DNA from: an uncultured Rhodospirillales bacterium
GTDB taxonomy: Bacteria; Pseudomonadota; Alphaproteobacteria; Reyranellales; Reyranellaceae
NCBI GenBank assembly: GCA_902825855.1
Contig: CADECW010000013.1
Location: 35,827 to 87,038, forward strand
Direction: 5' to 3'
Length of the DNA: 51,212 nt
The notes under the pieces were generated by a model. The model worked only from the letters and a program-made list of their open reading frames with translations. It did not search any database and had not been told where the DNA came from. Position 1 is the stretch's first letter. The number at the start of each line of letters is the position of its first letter. The position numbers were made by a program, and so were the translations under genes. This document shows positions 28,121-37,339 of this stretch, piece by piece.

Positions 28121-28954
28121 CTAGTACGGGGTCGCCCAGCTGGACTCGAGTTCCGCCTCGATGCGGCGGTGGCGCGCTCTGATCACGTCGGCCGGCACCG
28201 CGCTTACGAAGGCGTAGAAGGTCTTGTTGCGGATCGCATCTATCACCCTCTCGCCGACCAGTCTTGGGTCGATGCCGGTCCGCGCCAGGCGCTCCGCCAT
28301 GACCGCCTCCGCGGCCGGACGGAGCAGCGGACCACCCAGGTGATCCGGCCGATGGCGCGCGCCTTGCGCCAGGTTGGTGGCGATCGGTCCGGGGCACAGG
28401 GCCGTCACGCCGACATTGGTGCCCTCCAGCTCATGCTCCAGCGCCTCCGTCAGCGACAGCACGGCATACTTGCTCATCGAATACGGGCCTTGATCGGTGC
28501 CGCGCCGGTTCTGGGTAGCGGCGACGGAGGCGGTGTTGACGACGTGTCCGTCCTCGCCGTGCTTCAGTATCGCCGGCACGAAGTGCCGGATGCCGTGGAT
28601 GACTCCCCAGACATTGACGCCGATGACGAAGGCCCAGTCAGACACCGGCACGTCCACCAGCCGGGTGCCATGCATCGGCACGCCGGCATTGTTGCAGACG
28701 ATGTGGAGCTTGCCGAAGCGCCGCTCGGCCTCGGCAAGCGCGTCGATCACCGACTGCTCCTGGGTGACGTCGATCCTGACCGGCAGCACCTGCTTGTTGG
28801 TACCAGAGAGCTGGTGTGCTGCCTGTTCCACGGCATCCTTCTCGATGTCGGCCATGATCACGTTGGCGCCCGCTTCGGCCAATGCCTTGGCGATGCCGAA
28901 GCCGATCCCCGAGGCGGCACCAGTGACGATGGCTGTCTTGCCGGAAATCTCCAT
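28121..28954 (-). CDS. Short-chain dehydrogenase/reductase
   Basis: A 277-residue SDR with TGAASGIGFGIAKALAEAG for cofactor, VCNNAGVPM, catalytic Ser in VVNTASVAATQN and Tyr-x3-Lys in PYSMSKYAVLSL, followed by CPGPIATNLAQG. The Asp at the end of beta-2 (IMADIEKD) predicts NAD(H). A GGAGG ribosome-binding site precedes the ATG. It is only distantly like the convergent SDR next to it, so they are unlikely to be a recent duplication. Confidence 0.9.
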   Translation of the reverse strand: MEISGKTAIVTGAASGIGFGIAKALAEAGANVIMADIEKDAVEQAAHQLSGTNKQVLPVRIDVTQEQSVIDALAEAERRFGKLHIVCNNAGVPMHGTRLVDVPVSDWAFVIGVNVWGVIHGIRHFVPAILKHGEDGHVVNTASVAATQNRRGTDQGPYSMSKYAVLSLTEALEHELEGTNVGVTALCPGPIATNLAQGARHRPDHLGGPLLRPAAEAVMAERLARTGIDPRLVGERVIDAIRNKTFYAFVSAVPADVIRARHRRIEAELESSWATPY

Positions 28955-29091
28955 GGTCCACGACCTCCAGCGGAGTCACCGCGCAGTTATTCTATGAGAT
29001 TGTAGTGCCTGATCGGCCGAGGGCAACGCAGTGAACCCGAATTACAGGGCGCCGCGGAGGGTCCGGCATCAGAGGAGAAGCAACTGTCGCT

Positions 29092-29517
29092 TCACTCCAG
29101 GGAAACCCTGCCTGTTCCGTCGACGATGAGTGTGACCTCGGTCGTGCCCCTGTAAGCCTTTGCCCGCCACGCCCCGTTGCTGGTCTTTCCCACTATGCTC
29201 GCCCGTTTGTAGCCATCCATCTCGACGGCTACTTTGGCCGCCTTCTTGTCCAGATCGTCCTGCTTCGGCGGTTCAGGTGGTGCCACTGGAGCATCGCTCG
29301 ACGAGGAGGTAGTCGCTCTGGGAGCCCGCACGAATGGGACCGGTGGCCGGGCGGCGACCGGAGCGAGGCTTGCAGCAGGAAAAGTTTGCGTCGCTGTCGG
29401 GATGGTCGCCGCGACAGGCGACGAAATTCCGATTGCCTTGGGCGAAGGCGGCACGGCATTGACGGCCACCCAGCCAACTGCAGCGAACATTCCAACGAGA
29501 AGGAAGTTGTTTGGCAT
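29092..29517 (-). CDS. Membrane-anchored proline-rich protein of unknown function
   Basis: A 141-residue protein with an N-terminal hydrophobic helix (NFLLVGMFAAVGWVAVNAV), a long Ala/Pro/Ser/Thr-rich linker (about 25-95) and a compact C-terminal segment (AVEMDGYKRASIVGKTSNGAWRA to VTLIVDGTGRVSLE) that looks beta-stranded. It is probably anchored in the inner membrane with the C-terminus in the periplasm. No family is recognised. The ATG at 29517 is chosen; a GTG three codons earlier is possible. Confidence 0.6.
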   Translation of the reverse strand: MPNNFLLVGMFAAVGWVAVNAVPPSPKAIGISSPVAATIPTATQTFPAASLAPVAARPPVPFVRAPRATTSSSSDAPVAPPEPPKQDDLDKKAAKVAVEMDGYKRASIVGKTSNGAWRAKAYRGTTEVTLIVDGTGRVSLE

Positions 29518-29948
29518 CTGCGTCACCCGCGACGCTCTACCTTAACGATATCGGGCGTCTTGCAATAGCAACATGCAAGGGCTGGGTTATGATCGAATGC
29601 AGGTCACGTAAGTGGGCGTTCGATAGCTGTTCACCCCACTACTATGGATTGTAGGGCCGTCGTCGATCCGCATACACTACCCTGAGTGTCCACGGAGCGG
29701 TCAGAAAGGTTGAGAAGCAGCGTTTCGAGGTATGCAATTCTGAAGGGCTTGGAGGTCCGGCGGACTGGACCGCCGCGATCACCGTGCCGCGGGATTCTCG
29801 GTATTTTCCTCGAACATAGTCGCTTTCGAAATGGCCGACTCCGTGGGAAAGATTACGACTCGCCCTGCAATCTACTACGGCACATTCGGGCCAGTAGTGA
29901 GTGCTCCGGAGATTTGCCGATGTTCGTTCGGATCAAGCAGCCTCACCT
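29518..29948. other. Intergenic region, nothing recognised
   Basis: About 430 bases between two minus-strand genes. A plus-strand open frame begins here but continues antisense into the next gene and has no coding character. No RNA gene, repeat or strong terminator is visible. Confidence 0.5.
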
Positions 29949-31514
29949 CTATTGCCGAAGCCCGACACGTACCAGGCCCTCGACTAGACGAGCGCGATCC
30001 TCGGAGCGCACATACGGCGAAGTCGCCTCAACCCAGGCCGGTGACACGACAGGCATGATTGCCCTGAGATCAAGAAGCAGACTTGCCCCGATGCCGAGAT
30101 CGCCAAGATGACCTGCGCAAGAAGCGCCGAGCAGCAATGGATAGGCATGACCCGGCCGCAGTCGATGCGCCTGCCGGGCGAACTTCAGCCCGGCGCCGTA
30201 TTCCGCCCCCTGGAAATAGGCAAATGCCTGATAGAGCTCGAAGTCAGAGAGATACGTGTCGCGAGGGCTTAGCCGCATCGCCCGGTGAATGGAGGCCAAG
30301 GCTTCTGCCGAACGGCCGCCGAAGGCGTGGGCATTTCCCAGCAATCCGTGTGCATTCACGGAATTGGGACTGAGTTCCACGGCCCGGGTCAATGCGACCA
30401 TCGACAGCTCGTTATCCCGGGTGGCGTATCCGACCATTCCTTGAGCGAGGTGTGGCCACAGTTCGTCGTTGTCGACGGCCAGTGCATGCGCAATCAAGGA
30501 CTTCGCCTGTATCAGCACCTCTGCCATATCCTCCCAACCTTGGAAGGCGCGAAAGATCAGGAGCCAGGCCTTCATCCCGAGCGCCTGGGCATATTCGCCA
30601 TCATGATCCAGCGCGCGATCGAGGAACTCCAGTGCCTTGCGGCTCGCGCTTTCGGATTGCTGCGAGGAATGATGCAATGCCCGGATCACGCATTCCCATG
30701 CGTCCAGACTATGCGTCGGCTTGCGACTTACCCTCGCGTACTCGGCAGCCAGGAGCTCGGGCCCGAGCCGGCCAACGATGCTTGTCGTAATGTCGTCCTG
30801 GATGGCGAAAACGTGCTCGAGCTTCCGATCGTAGCGTTCCGCCCACAGATGATTGCCGCCCTCCGTCTCGAGGAGCTGCGCCGTTACACGAATATCGTCG
30901 CCGGTCATGCGCACGCTACCCTCGAGCACGTACCTGACGCCGAGCTCGTGGCCGAGCCTGCGCAGGTCGATCTGCTGACCTTCGTAGGTCGACATGGTGT
31001 TTCGTGCGATCACCAGAAAATTCTTGAGGCGGCAAAGCGCAGACGTGATGTCCTCCGTTATGCCGTCGGCAAAAAATCGCTGCCCGGCGTCGCGCGAAAG
31101 ATTGGCGAACGGAAGAACGGCGATCGAGGGGCGATCGAAAGGTGCGTTGGGCGGAATCGGCGTCAAGCCGTCCGCCTGGCTTGAGACGCGGGAGTCCGAG
31201 GCATCTTGCACGGTTCCCACGAAGCGGATGCCTTTTCGGGACACCGTGCGGATCAGGCGCTGCTCCTCGCCGTTGTCGCCGATGGCGCGGCGGGCAGCAT
31301 TGATGCGGCTGACCAGGGTCGAGTCCGACACGATGCGTCCGCCCCAAATCACTGCGATCAAGTCGTCTTTGGAGACGACGCGATCACGATTGGCGATCAG
31401 GTAGGCGAGCAGATCGAAGACCTGCGGCTGCGTCGCGATCAGGACTGATCCGTTCTTCAATTCGCGGCGGTCCATGTCCAGTGTGAAGCAGTCGAATTGG
31501 ACGCGCAGTCGCAC
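29949..31514 (-). CDS. Winged-helix regulator with TolB-like and TPR domains
   Basis: A 521-residue protein. Residues 1-105 are an OmpR/PhoB-type winged helix (FDLLAYLIANRDRVVSKDDLI, GGRIVSDSTLVSRINAARRAIGD, RTVSRKGIRFVG) as in CadC. Residues 125-245 are a TolB-amino-terminal-like domain (PSIAVLPFANLSRDAG, FFADGITEDITSAL, LGVRYVLEGSVRMTGD). The rest is TPR helices (for example AVELSPNSVNAHGLLGNAHAFGG). No membrane segment is apparent, so it is probably cytoplasmic. The GTG start abuts a GGAG. It is divergent from an exported-protein gene, which it may control. The TolB-TPR part resembles that of the adenylate cyclase at 43297. Confidence 0.88.
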   Translation of the reverse strand: MRLRVQFDCFTLDMDRRELKNGSVLIATQPQVFDLLAYLIANRDRVVSKDDLIAVIWGGRIVSDSTLVSRINAARRAIGDNGEEQRLIRTVSRKGIRFVGTVQDASDSRVSSQADGLTPIPPNAPFDRPSIAVLPFANLSRDAGQRFFADGITEDITSALCRLKNFLVIARNTMSTYEGQQIDLRRLGHELGVRYVLEGSVRMTGDDIRVTAQLLETEGGNHLWAERYDRKLEHVFAIQDDITTSIVGRLGPELLAAEYARVSRKPTHSLDAWECVIRALHHSSQQSESASRKALEFLDRALDHDGEYAQALGMKAWLLIFRAFQGWEDMAEVLIQAKSLIAHALAVDNDELWPHLAQGMVGYATRDNELSMVALTRAVELSPNSVNAHGLLGNAHAFGGRSAEALASIHRAMRLSPRDTYLSDFELYQAFAYFQGAEYGAGLKFARQAHRLRPGHAYPLLLGASCAGHLGDLGIGASLLLDLRAIMPVVSPAWVEATSPYVRSEDRARLVEGLVRVGLRQ

Positions 31515-31543
31515 CTCCAGCGCCCCGACACTGCGGGCCGTTC

Positions 31544-31573
31544 AAATCAATGAAACGTCGCTTGAAAATCAAT
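31544..31573. promoter_or_regulatory. Direct repeat AAATCAAT, 22-bp spacing, in divergent promoter region
   Basis: AAATCAAT occurs at 31544-31551 and 31566-31573, each followed by a CGTC. The 22-bp period is two helical turns, and OmpR/PhoB-type winged helices usually bind direct repeats. The site lies 30 bp from the regulator start and about 70 bp from the divergent exported-protein gene. Binding is inferred. Confidence 0.35.
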
Positions 31574-31643
31574 CGTCCGTCAAGGTCATGGCGCGCCCCG
31601 CCCGCTATGGTCGAACACGATCAATCGCCGTGGGAGGCCTGCG

Positions 31644-32282
31644 ATGAGGGTCACATATGTCGTTCTGCTCTTGGCGATCGGGGTTGTCAGCCCGTTGCTG
31701 CCGGTTCATGCCCAACGCGACCCGGTCAGAGCGGAACGCCCCGTGTGGCCACCGTCCGGATCGACCTGGATCGTCAGGCTGATTCTCTCTGGCTCGCTGG
31801 GGACCGGGAGCAGCAACTCCATCTTCGAATCATTGGGAGAGGTCGAATGGGATGGAAGGTGGGTCAACTCCCAGCGCGGCATCACCCAGAACTACTTCGA
31901 TGACGAGCGGCGAATTATCGGTGCCTCGACGACCGACGGCAAGCCGATCCATTCGTACCATCCGTATGAGGCTCTCTACAATTGGCCGCTGTGGGTCGGG
32001 AAGTCCTGGCCGAGTGAGTTGCAGCTAAAGGTCTATCAAAGCAGTCTGACGCTCGATCTCAAGTTCGACTTCGCCGTCGAGGCCTTCGAAGAGGTCGCCG
32101 TACCCGCTGGAACGTTCACGACGTTCCGCATTCGGCGCACCAGCCCCAATGACCGCATGGTGGTCTGGTACGAACCCAAGCTCGGGTTGGAGGTCAAGCG
32201 CGACTGGGAGCGCTTCGCAACACACCCGTCTGGGCCCGGAACGCACCAGATGGAGATGCTCTCGTATGTCATCAAGAACTGA
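31644..32282 (+). CDS. Exported protein of unknown function
   Basis: A 212-residue protein with a clear Sec signal peptide (VVLLLAIGVVSPLLPVHAQ). The mature part is beta-rich, with GSTWIVRLILSG, WDGRWVNSQRGITQNYFDDE, VPAGTFTTFRIRRTSPNDRMVVWYEP and GLEVKRDWERF. This resembles DUF3108-type periplasmic beta proteins in overall style, but I cannot assign it to one. A GGGAGG ribosome-binding site precedes the ATG. It is divergent from the winged-helix regulator and about 100 bases upstream of the methyltransferase. Confidence 0.75.
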   Translation: MRVTYVVLLLAIGVVSPLLPVHAQRDPVRAERPVWPPSGSTWIVRLILSGSLGTGSSNSIFESLGEVEWDGRWVNSQRGITQNYFDDERRIIGASTTDGKPIHSYHPYEALYNWPLWVGKSWPSELQLKVYQSSLTLDLKFDFAVEAFEEVAVPAGTFTTFRIRRTSPNDRMVVWYEPKLGLEVKRDWERFATHPSGPGTHQMEMLSYVIKN

Positions 32283-32381
32283 CGTTGCTTGATCTGATTG
32301 CCCCGATCGAGAGCTCCCGGTCGGCGAAAGGCGGTCGCGGAGCAGCAAGTTCCCTTTGTTGTGGATTCCTGGAGCCTAAAC

Positions 32382-33434
32382 ATGACCATCTCCATCAGCC
32401 AACCGAACCCCTCCCCGTCCCCGGAAACCGTGGCTATCTCCCCCGGCCCGATCATGCAGCTGGGCCTGGGTTTCTGGGGATCGAAGACCCTTCTGAGTGC
32501 AGTTGAAATCGGCCTGTTCACGGAGCTCGCCGACGGGCCGCTCGACCTCGCTGCAGTAAACAAGCGCCTGGGACTGCACGAGCGCGGTGCCCGCGATTTC
32601 CTCGATGCTCTTGTCGCCCTTGGAATGCTCGATCGCCATGGTGAACGATACGCCAATACACCCTCGACGGACCTCTTTCTCGATCGTCGCAAGACCGGCT
32701 ATGTCGGCGGTCTGCTGGAAATGGCCAATGCTCGCCTCTATCCGTTCTGGGGCTCGCTGACCGAGGCCCTTCGTACCGGCGAACCACAGAACGAGGCCAA
32801 GCAGGGCCGCGATCTGTTCGACGAACTCTACCGAGATCCGCAGCGGCTCGCCGAATTTCTCAAGGCCATGACCGGCTTGAGCCTCGACTCGGCGGCCGCC
32901 ATTGCCGACAAGTTTCCGTGGGCGGACAACCGAACGTTCGTCGATATCGGGACCGCCCAGGGCGGACTTGCAGCGACCGTGGTGCGTTCACACACTCATC
33001 TGAGTGGGATCGGCTTTGATCTTCCGGCGGTGCAGCCACACTTCGAAGCCTTCGTCGCCGAACAGGGCTTGTCCCACCGACTCACATTCAACGGCGGCGA
33101 CTTCTTTGCCGATCCCCTGCCATCGGCAGACGTACTGATCATGGGCCATATCCTCCACGACTGGAGCCTCGACAAGAAATGCTTGCTGATCGACAAGGCC
33201 TATCGGGCACTGCCGTACGGAGGAACTCTGATCGTGTATGAGACGATCATAGATGACGAGCGGCGGAAGAATGCCTTCGGCCTGCTCATGAGCCTCAACA
33301 TGCTGATCGAGACCCGCGAAGGATTCGACTACACGGGCCAAGATTGCATGACGTGGATGAAAACGGCCGGTTTCGCCGAGACGCGGGTTGAACCGTTGGC
33401 TGGTCCCGAGTCCATGGTGATCGGCGTCAAGTAG
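32382..33434 (+). CDS. SAM-dependent O-methyltransferase with dimerisation domain
   Basis: A 350-residue methyltransferase of the plant-COMT-like/hydroxyindole O-methyltransferase type. An N-terminal winged-helix dimerisation domain ([41 protein letters not shown]) precedes the SAM-binding domain: [12 protein letters not shown] (motif I), [35 protein letters not shown] and [11 protein letters not shown]. The His in GHILHDW is at the position of the general base of this family. The ATG at 32382 follows GGAG by 7 bases; the upstream in-frame part is not conserved. The substrate, probably a small phenolic or polyketide, is unknown. Confidence 0.88.
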   Translation: MTISISQPNPSPSPETVAISPGPIMQLGLGFWGSKTLLSAVEIGLFTELADGPLDLAAVNKRLGLHERGARDFLDALVALGMLDRHGERYANTPSTDLFLDRRKTGYVGGLLEMANARLYPFWGSLTEALRTGEPQNEAKQGRDLFDELYRDPQRLAEFLKAMTGLSLDSAAAIADKFPWADNRTFVDIGTAQGGLAATVVRSHTHLSGIGFDLPAVQPHFEAFVAEQGLSHRLTFNGGDFFADPLPSADVLIMGHILHDWSLDKKCLLIDKAYRALPYGGTLIVYETIIDDERRKNAFGLLMSLNMLIETREGFDYTGQDCMTWMKTAGFAETRVEPLAGPESMVIGVK

Positions 33435-33583
33435 CGCGAGCGGACCCACCGGAAACTTCCTCGTGTTCGCCTTCGCGCCGCCAGGCCGGCGCGGCGTGTG
33501 GTTCGGCGGCCGACCAAGGCAAGCATCCGCAGCGCGTGAACGGCCGTAGCGCGACGGGACGCATTGCAAGGACAACGGCACCG

Positions 33584-34345
33584 CTATCTGACGGCCGAGG
33601 TCAGCGCTTCACGCAGCGGCTCGTCGTCGATAATCCTGTTGGAAAACGGCCGCTCTCCGACGCCGATGAGGGCGACCGTCGTGGCGAACGCGGTCGTGAA
33701 TACGAACAACGCCAGTGCCTGCGGCCGGGCCTTGTCCAGCTGTACGACCGCAACCGCAACCTGCGTCAGTATTCCCAGGGCGATCACTGCAAGCCAATTC
33801 AGGGGCGCGCTGATGTCGCCGGACAGCGCGCGCCGTTCCAACCGCGCCTCGCGGACGGTAACCAGACTTTCGATCATCGCCGCCTGCACCGCCGGCGGCA
33901 GCGATGCAGTAAGGACGGACGAGCTGAGATTCCGAACCGCACCGAGCTTGTTGGGGACGGAGCCCTGTTGGCGCATCTTCGGAAGCTCTTCGTTCAGCAC
34001 GAACTCCAGATAGGCGATGGATGCCCGCTGAACCGATTGCGCGTCCTTTCCCACAGCCTCCGACAAACGGAGAATCGTCCTGATACCCTCCGCTTCTCGA
34101 AACACAGCCGTTTCGGCGTTGGCATTGCGCCGCTGCACATCATTTGCAAGGAAGGCTGCAAACAATCCGAACAGGACAGCGACGCTGGCAAAGAACGGTC
34201 CGGGAATTCCCGTGCAACTTGCGAAATAGGGTCGCGCGGGTGACTCGTGCGTGACCCATACGATGGCAAGCGCGATCGCATAAAGCACAACAAAGGGAAC
34301 AAGAATGATCACCCACGTGTTTGAACCCAACCAGAGATCAAGCAT
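33584..34345 (-). CDS. DUF4239-like (bestrophin-like) membrane protein
   Basis: A 253-residue membrane protein with two N-terminal hydrophobic helices (NTWVIILVPFVVLYAIALAIVW and PGPFFASVAVLFGLFAAFLAND), a cytosolic helical region (NAETAVFREAEGIRTILRLSE...) and two C-terminal helices (LNWLAVIALGILTQVAVAVV, ALALFVFTTAFATTVALIGV). This pattern fits DUF4239. The ATG at 34345 is preferred over 34381 because AAGGGGGAG lies upstream of it. Function unknown; a channel-like role is only suggested by the family nickname. Confidence 0.75.
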   Translation of the reverse strand: MLDLWLGSNTWVIILVPFVVLYAIALAIVWVTHESPARPYFASCTGIPGPFFASVAVLFGLFAAFLANDVQRRNANAETAVFREAEGIRTILRLSEAVGKDAQSVQRASIAYLEFVLNEELPKMRQQGSVPNKLGAVRNLSSSVLTASLPPAVQAAMIESLVTVREARLERRALSGDISAPLNWLAVIALGILTQVAVAVVQLDKARPQALALFVFTTAFATTVALIGVGERPFSNRIIDDEPLREALTSAVR

Positions 34346-34994
34346 GGCGTAAAAGCTCCCCCTTGAAACGACCTCGAACATTGAACCCGGATCGGTCCTT
34401 GATTGACCTCCTCACGCTTCGAAGCTGCCTCCCCGACAAGGTTCCGATCACACGCTGGCAATCCTTGTGCCGTCGCTGTGCAAACCCCCGAGCCTACAGT
34501 CAGGGCCACAAATGGGGGTGCGCAATGGGCATAATGGCGGACCACGCGTCATTCGAACAGTCGGTCGTCTTCACTTCGCGTTGACTCTCGCTCAGCGGTC
34601 GCCACCTGCCAAGCCGAGCCGAGCTCGGCGCATCAGACGGCAACGAAGTGTTGCTCCCTGCCCTCGTGCCGAGTTCAGCAAGCCTCTGATCACGCCGACC
34701 CTGCAATCACCCTGGGCGCACGAGGCGGGCCATAGTCAGCAGGCACAGGGGCAACAACGGCAAGGCTACCGCCCGTCTTAGTCCTCCGCCCGATAGTCGA
34801 CGGCCTCCGTCGGATCGGCCAATGGTAGGCACGGGCGCCGGCATCAGTTCGAACGCAGCCAACTCTGCTGCGGAACCCGTAGGGCAAAGGAACTGAAACG
34901 CCCGGCGCATCACGCCGCCCTACCCTTTCAGATGTTACTACGGCAGTGCCCGACGCCGTGATCCTGGCCCGTCTGGATCACTGCGCGACAGCCC
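34346..34994. other. Intergenic region, nothing recognised
   Basis: About 650 bases with only short, overlapping open frames on both strands that have no ribosome-binding site or coding character. No RNA gene, terminator or mobile-element end is visible. It may be decayed sequence. Confidence 0.5.
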
Positions 34995-36068
34995 TCACGA
35001 GCCCAGCACTTTGTCGTTCGGATCGACGTTCAGATTGTATTTCATGATCCGGCCATGCCTACCGGACCGGTCTCCCTCCAGCCCGTAAACCGGACCGTCA
35101 GGGCCGCCCGCCTGCGCCAGGACGTTTTCGATGGCAGCTTTGTCGGCGACGTTCAGGACCAGCTCAAAAACCTCGAGCGTTTGCGGCAGATGACGGGCAT
35201 ATCGCGCGCCGACGATTGCCGCAGCGACCTGCGGCTGATCAAGCGCCCAGCGGGTCGCAACCGAGGACAGCGCCACGCCGTGCCGGTCGCCAATCGACTT
35301 GAGCGTGGCCAGAAGGGATTGGAACAGATCCCACGAGCCGAATTCGTCGATGATGAGCCTGTACTTCACGAGGCTGCGGTTCTCGAAGGTGAAGCCGGGA
35401 TCGGGGCGACCGAGCCAGTGCTCGGTGAGAAAACCGCCAGCCAGCGTGCCGTAGCAGAGAATCTGGACGTTTCGGCGGGCACACCACGTCGCGAAGGTTC
35501 CTGCCGGCCGCCGGTCGAGCAGCGAATACTGAACCTGGGCCGAGGCCACATCGAGGCCCGCCTCTATGAAGCGATCCATCGTCGGCGCATCCCAGTTGGT
35601 GACGCCTAAATTGGCGATCTTGCCCTTGCGTTGGCAGTTCCTTAGCACGGCGAGCGCACCGATCGGATCGCCGAGGGTCATGTCCCACCAGAAGAACTGG
35701 ACCAGCGGCAGGCAATCGATCTTCAGCCGCTGCAGCGAGCGGTCGACGATCCCCTCGATCTCATCCGGCCGGATGTCGGTGAGCCGGCCAAGGTCCGGCA
35801 CCAGCTTGGTGTGGACGACGACACGGCCGGCGGCCTCCGTCCCACGGCGACGGCGGACGTCGGCGATGAAGGCGCCGATCATGTCCTCGACGCCCCTGTA
35901 GATGTCGGCGCAGTCGAATGTGGTGATACCGGCGTCGAGAAAAGCCTCCATGTCGGCGACCGCCTGCTCGGGGCGGACCTCGCCGTGATCGCCTGCCAGT
36001 TGCCAACCGCCCTTGATGACGCGGGAAATGCGATGACCCGGTCGCAGGTAGGCGGTTTCGACGGTCAT
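34995..36068 (-). CDS. Aldo/keto reductase, catalytic His position replaced
   Basis: A 357-residue AKR-fold protein. The Asp and Tyr of the catalytic tetrad are in TFDCADIYRGVEDMIG (Asp52, Tyr57) and the Lys in VVVHTKLVPDLG (Lys88). The beta-4 motif, usually QFHWWD in this subgroup, reads QFFWWD (Phe126), so the fourth tetrad residue seems absent. Cofactor-binding parts AAAIVGARYARHLPQTLEVF are present. The ATG at 36068 overlaps the stop of the TIGR04076-like gene by four bases (ATGA). The frame upstream is shadow. It may be a reductase with altered activity or a binding protein. Confidence 0.85.
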   Translation of the reverse strand: MTVETAYLRPGHRISRVIKGGWQLAGDHGEVRPEQAVADMEAFLDAGITTFDCADIYRGVEDMIGAFIADVRRRRGTEAAGRVVVHTKLVPDLGRLTDIRPDEIEGIVDRSLQRLKIDCLPLVQFFWWDMTLGDPIGALAVLRNCQRKGKIANLGVTNWDAPTMDRFIEAGLDVASAQVQYSLLDRRPAGTFATWCARRNVQILCYGTLAGGFLTEHWLGRPDPGFTFENRSLVKYRLIIDEFGSWDLFQSLLATLKSIGDRHGVALSSVATRWALDQPQVAAAIVGARYARHLPQTLEVFELVLNVADKAAIENVLAQAGGPDGPVYGLEGDRSGRHGRIMKYNLNVDPNDKVLGS

Positions 36069-36439
36069 TTCGCCTGCTTGCGCCAATAGGGTGTGCCGCG
36101 CGATTGTGGCAGACCGGTAGTCGCGGCATGGGAGAACCAGCGCCGCCCGTCGCGCACGATTCGAAAGCGCCCGCCGCAATGCGGATCAGCGCAGGCCACT
36201 TCGGTGTCGGTCGACATCCAATCGTCGGGATCGGTTTCCCGCTGGCGGGCCGGAAGGAGCGGCAGAACCGCAGCAAGTGCATACATGGAGACCATCAGGG
36301 CGCCCTCGAACACGAGGTTCTCCCCGATCACCCGGAAGTATTCGCCCTCCACATGCCGGCAGACCGGCGTGCGCCCTTCGAGCACCGTCTCCACCCGTAA
36401 GTCGTAGAGCCAAAATCCACGTTCCCTGTCGTGCTCCAT
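36065..36439 (-). CDS. TIGR04076-like small protein coupled to aldo/keto reductase
   Basis: A 124-residue protein from an ATG at 36439 preceded by GGGAAGG. It has WLYDLRVETV, HVEGEYFRVIGENLVFEG, MYALAAVLPLLPARQRETDPDDWM, and a conserved-looking ACADPHCGGRFRIVRDG with two Cys and a His that could bind metal. The pattern suggests the uncharacterised TIGR04076 family. It is translationally coupled to the aldo/keto reductase, which hints at a joint oxidoreductive role. An ATG at 36496 would add 19 unconserved-looking residues. Confidence 0.65.
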   Translation of the reverse strand: MEHDRERGFWLYDLRVETVLEGRTPVCRHVEGEYFRVIGENLVFEGALMVSMYALAAVLPLLPARQRETDPDDWMSTDTEVACADPHCGGRFRIVRDGRRWFSHAATTGLPQSRGTPYWRKQAK

Positions 36440-36711
36440 GCCCGCGAACCTTCCCGCCCTGACGCTCCCACTGCGCTTGGCTCCAGTATGGCGCATATCT
36501 GAACCTGATCATCAACAGGCCTCGCACGAGCCCGATGATGTTGAGCCCGGTCCACGGCCAGGACTTCGTCGCCGCCCGCCGCCGAGCGTGCGACGACACA
36601 ACGGCTGCGGTCATCGACGCGCTCGCCGCGCTTGCTCATGACCAATTCTGCTTTCGTTCGAGGTAGAGGTTCTATAGAAAGCCCGCAATCGCTGCGTCCT
36701 TTCAGCGATAC

Positions 36712-36801
36712 GGATGGGTGGCCGAGTGGTTTAAGGCACCGGTCTTGAAAACCGGCGTGGGTTCACGCTCACCGTGGGTTCGAATCCCACCCCATCCGCC
36801 A
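36712..36801 (+). tRNA. tRNA-Ser (anticodon UGA), CCA encoded
   Basis: A 90-base class II tRNA. The acceptor stem GGATGGG (36712-36718) pairs with CCCATCC (36791-36797); discriminator G and CCA follow. The anticodon stem-loop is CCGGT-CTTGAAA-ACCGG, giving anticodon TGA. A long variable arm and the TTCGAAT T-loop are present. The last 14 bases are part of the 38-bp repeat that marks the island. Confidence 0.97.
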
Positions 36802-36825
36802 GAATGGTGTCCACACAAGTCCGCT
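36788..36825. repeat. 38-bp direct repeat, copy 1 (att-like, in tRNA-Ser 3' end)
   Basis: A perfect 38-bp match to 46650-46687. It covers the last 14 bases of tRNA-Ser (CACCCCATCCGCCA) and 24 bases beyond. Integration into tRNA 3' ends by tyrosine integrases leaves such repeats at the ends of the inserted DNA. Here the repeat lies at the left edge of the accessory region. Confidence 0.8.
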
Positions 36826-36875
36826 GTCGGTATCTTCGCCAGCAAGGACGGCCTGCCGATCGGCGGCCGGTTGGC

Positions 36876-37178
36876 ATGACACGCACCACGACCCCGTCAG
36901 CGAAAATCCGCAAGCGCAAGCCAGTCAGCAGAAGCAAGGTCTATCGCGGTCTCGACCCTATCGACCAGGCACTGCATGAACTGCGCGACGTTGTGAAGTT
37001 GCTTGGACTGATCATCGACAACACGGACGACACTGAAAACTGTGACGTTCTGGACTACCTGTTCCAGCGCTTGACGGCCGAGGTCGAGGCCGTCGAGAAG
37101 GCAAAGGACGACGCATGGGAAACGTGCTTGCAGCCCGCGCCCTCGCCTCTGATGCCGCAGAAAGGCGACGCAGCATGA
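36876..37178 (+). CDS. Small hypothetical protein, island module 1
   Basis: A 100-residue protein with a basic N-terminus (SAKIRKRKPVSRSKVYRG) and a helical acidic middle (QALHELRDVVKLLGLIIDN, LFQRLTAEVEAVEKAKDDAW). It has no recognised family. Its stop overlaps the next start (ATGA), as in tightly packed phage-type gene strings. The frame upstream reads through the tRNA and is not coding. Confidence 0.5.
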   Translation: MTRTTTPSAKIRKRKPVSRSKVYRGLDPIDQALHELRDVVKLLGLIIDNTDDTENCDVLDYLFQRLTAEVEAVEKAKDDAWETCLQPAPSPLMPQKGDAA

Positions 37179-37339
37179 CCGACGCCACTATACCGGCGAC
37201 CACGCCCCAGACAATCGCTGATCAGGTGGACACCCTAGCCGACCTGCTTTGCGAGACTGCCGAGAAGATCATGGCCGAGGCCGATGCGTTGGAGGATGTT
37301 GCCGCGCGGCATAAAGGAGCGGCCAATGACGTGCCCTGA
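37175..37339 (+). CDS. Very small hypothetical protein, island module 1
   Basis: A 54-residue acidic, mostly helical protein (QTIADQVDTLADLLCETAEKI, EADALEDVAARHKG) that overlaps its neighbours at both ends. No family recognised. Existence is supported mainly by the chain of overlaps. Confidence 0.45.
   Translation: MTDATIPATTPQTIADQVDTLADLLCETAEKIMAEADALEDVAARHKGAANDVP

Noticed and set aside
29686..30111. Plus-strand 141-codon frame
   Set aside because: Mostly antisense to the winged-helix regulator, with no ribosome-binding site and unnatural composition.
34309..34913. Several short frames on both strands
   Set aside because: They overlap each other, lack ribosome-binding sites and show no coding pattern.
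36731..36937. Minus-strand open frame across the tRNA-Ser gene containing GVGFEPT
   Set aside because: This is the well-known spurious translation opposite a tRNA-Ser; the tRNA structure explains the sequence.
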